Origin: Actinomycetota bacterium | GTDB taxonomy: Bacteria; Actinomycetota; Actinomycetes; Actinomycetales; Actinomycetaceae | Assembly (NCBI GenBank): GCA_019425105.1 | Contig: JAHYYD010000074.1 | Location: 2,371-9,728, forward strand | Direction: 5' to 3' | Length of the DNA: 7,358 bases | Shown: positions 6,787-7,358 of the stretch, piece by piece | Layout: each line of letters starts with the position of its first letter | Position numbering within the stretch: position 1 is the first letter of the stretch | Notes under the pieces: model-generated | The model's database searches: none | Told to the model about the DNA's origin: nothing | The model's input: only the letters and a program-made list of their open reading frames with translations | Position numbers and translations under genes: made by a program

Positions 6787-6893
6787 GTCGCACGTAATTT
6801 AACACGGTCATTTTTCGAGATAGGCCACAAACGTTGCAATTCCAACGACCGCATTTCAATGTCTGAAATATGTGCACAGGAATTACGTGCGAC
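6787..6893. ncRNA. Candidate structured RNA (branched fold closed by a 13-bp stem)
   Basis: GTCGCACGTAATT (6787-6799) and AATTACGTGCGAC (6881-6893) are a perfect 13-bp inverted repeat; three A-T pairs continue beyond one mismatch. The 81-bp interior contains CGTTG/CAACG (6832-6836/6843-6847, 6-nt loop), ATTTCA/TGAAAT (6853-6858/6864-6869, 5-nt loop) and a weaker GGTC/GGCC pairing (6806-6809/6823-6826), compatible with a cloverleaf-like junction. On the minus strand the closing stem is followed by TTTT, mildly favouring a minus-strand transcript ending there; no clear promoter is seen on either strand. Low GC matches the abi-like gene. The alternative is a MITE-like element with 13-bp terminal repeats, but I see no target-site duplication. 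The fold is seen in sequence; that it is an RNA gene is inference. Confidence 0.4.
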
Positions 6894-6991
6894 ATTTCTG
6901 GGGAACCACTCCAGCGAGGCGACTGAGCGGCACGACAACACCGCACGCCACTACGCCAACGAGCAGCGTGCGGCAACACACCAGCATGGCG

Positions 6992-7086
6992 GGCACTGCA
7001 CCCGTTACGGGGCACCACACCCCTTACGAGGCACTGCACCCGTTATGGGCCGCTGCACCCGTTATGGGCCTCTGCACCCGATCAGA
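6992..7086. repeat. Five 19-bp iteron-like tandem repeats
   Basis: Units start at 6992, 7011, 7030, 7049 and 7068. Unit 1 is GGCACTGCACCCGTTACGG; units 3 and 4 differ from it at only a few positions, while units 2 and 5 are more diverged. A degenerate unit may precede at 6972-6990. Most units carry the odd-centred dyad CCCGT-T-AyGGG (7001-7011, 7039-7049, 7058-7068). The period is not a multiple of three, so this is not a coding repeat. Direct repeats of this length with internal dyads are typical of arrayed protein-binding sites (operators or iterons). Confidence 0.85.
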
Positions 7087-7123
7087 AGGGGTGCACCGCC
7101 TACGGATCGGGTGCAGTGCACCC
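7072..7123. repeat. Nested inverted repeats at the cysS-proximal end of the 19-bp array
   Basis: CTGCACCCGATC (7072-7083) and GATCGGGTGCAG (7105-7116) are a perfect 12-bp inverted repeat with a 21-nt loop. The loop contains the palindrome GGTGCACC (7090-7097), and the right arm overlaps a second near-perfect palindrome, GGGTGCA-G-TGCACCC (7109-7123). All share the heptamer TGCACCC with the array units, so array and palindromes appear to be built from one recurring site in both orientations. Confidence 0.85.
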
Positions 7124-7161
7124 AATCACAAGAACAAACGCGGAATCTGCGAGACGACGGC

Positions 7162-7250
7162 CGACACGCACAAGGCCCCGGGAGCTCGCTACGTTTGATG
7201 AGGTTTTGCGCCGGCGGGAATGCGACACGCACAAGGCCCCGGGAGCTCGC
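7162..7250. repeat. 28-bp direct repeat: orphan copy of a cysS terminator arm
   Basis: Bases 7162-7189 and 7223-7250 are identical over 28 bp (from CGACACGCAC to GGGAGCTCGC), offset by 61 bp. The right copy is the loop, descending arm and tail of the cysS terminator as transcribed; the left copy has the same arm but lacks the partner arm, so it cannot form the hairpin. It looks like a duplication or recombination scar. Confidence 0.9.
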
Positions 7251-7263
7251 GCTCCCGAGGCCT
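7234..7263 (-). terminator. Intrinsic terminator of cysS
   Basis: A 13-bp stem (7234-7246 with 7251-7263, AGGCCCCGGGAGC/GCTCCCGAGGCCT) has a 4-nt loop. Its single C/A mismatch on the plus strand becomes a U·G pair in a minus-strand transcript, and the loop there reads GCGA, a stabilising GNRA tetraloop. The tail is only moderately T-rich (TTGTGCGTGT). It starts 15 bp after the cysS stop on that strand. Confidence 0.8.
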
Positions 7264-7278
7264 CAGCTCAGCCGCAGC

Positions 7279-7358
7279 TCAGCCAACGCTCCAGGTGGCG
7301 CCATCGCGGCCGTCCGCGACGGTGACGCCGGCGGCGGCCAGGCGGTCGCGCAGCTCGT
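7279..7358 (-). CDS. cysS: Cysteinyl-tRNA synthetase, C-terminal end only
   Basis: Only 25 codons and the stop (TCA at 7279-7281 on the plus strand) are inside the window; the rest lies to the right. The readable tail is ELRDRLAAAGVTVADG then RDGATWSVG, which matches the usual CysRS ending: a D.lRD.L...G..v.D...G..W pattern with the near-terminal Trp. The enzyme charges tRNA-Cys in the cytosol. A good terminator follows. A tandem 10-bp repeat (CAGCTCAGCC at 7264-7273 and 7275-7284) straddles the stop. The identification rests on a short tail plus the known cysS–rlmB neighbourhood in actinobacteria; MshC, the related mycothiol enzyme, is an alternative but fits this context less well. Confidence 0.75.
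   Translation of the reverse strand, partial: ELRDRLAAAGVTVADGRDGATWSVG

Larger units (their letters stand above)
6696..7278. other. 583-bp non-coding region between abi-like gene and cysS
   Basis: I see no credible gene here: the open frames present cross repeats and lack family-like composition or good ribosome sites. In order it holds about 90 bp of unremarkable sequence, a 107-bp AT-rich foldable element (6787-6893), about 100 bp of spacer with degenerate repeat-like sequence, a GC-rich 19-bp repeat array (6992-7086), nested palindromes (7072-7123), a 28-bp direct repeat pair (7162-7250) and the cysS terminator (7234-7263). Base composition shifts from about 42% GC (6781-6840) to about 68% (7001-7060), so it is a mosaic. 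Confidence 0.7.

Noticed and set aside
6787..6893. Insertion sequence remnant
   Set aside because: No transposase fragment is present, and no target duplication flanks the 13-bp inverted repeats. A MITE remains a weaker alternative and is noted in the feature.
6731..7039. A 102-codon minus-strand frame in the same gap
   Set aside because: It spans the foldable element and part of the array, is unusually Cys/Arg-rich and has no similarity I recognise.
6992..7086. CRISPR array
   Set aside because: The 19-bp units are directly abutting with no unique spacers, and no cas gene is nearby.
6872..7198. A 108-codon plus-strand frame in the abi–cysS gap
   Set aside because: It runs through the 19-bp array, whose period breaks the frame pattern, and one of the terminator-arm repeats; no ribosome site or recognisable protein sequence.

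Overview
The window comes from a high-GC actinobacterium. Gene content, codon use and the cysS–rlmB pairing fit the Actinomycetaceae (Actinomyces/Schaalia type), though the sequence alone does not fix the genus.

Layout, left to right. Positions 1-1184 hold two tandem, paralogous plus-strand genes of unknown function; the first is cut by the window edge, and they overlap by 4 bp (ATGA). They converge on rlmB (1337-2314, minus), a TrmH/SpoU-family 23S rRNA 2'-O-ribose methyltransferase with a clear terminator between. Next come three minus-strand genes: a 12-helix polysaccharide flippase (2420-3793), a family 2 glycosyltransferase 9 bp upstream of it (3803-4684; one transcription unit), and a DUF1697 protein (4775-5341). 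Divergent from DUF1697 is a plus-strand Abi-like gene (5517-6695). It carries an R-x4-H HEPN ribonuclease motif and a long C-terminal extension that I cannot assign. A 583-bp non-coding stretch (6696-7278) then leads to the last 25 codons of cysS (minus).

In mycobacteria cysS and the rlmB-type methyltransferase gene are direct neighbours. Here about 5 kb separates them, so 2315-7278 reads as an accessory insertion at a housekeeping junction. It looks like at least two layers: a GC-rich surface-polysaccharide pair plus DUF1697, and a markedly AT-richer abi segment.

The most interesting part is the abi gene with its 3' non-coding region. About 90 bp after the stop lies a 107-bp element closed by a perfect 13-bp inverted repeat with two clean internal hairpins (a branched, RNA-like fold). 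Next is a five-unit array of 19-bp iteron-like repeats, each with a dyad core, then a cluster of larger palindromes, then a second, orphan copy of one arm of the cysS terminator. The low GC of both abi and the 107-bp element suggests they arrived together. A HEPN Abi protein with an adjacent structured RNA would be a candidate RNA-controlled abortive-infection or toxin–antitoxin module. That is inference from sequence, not shown.
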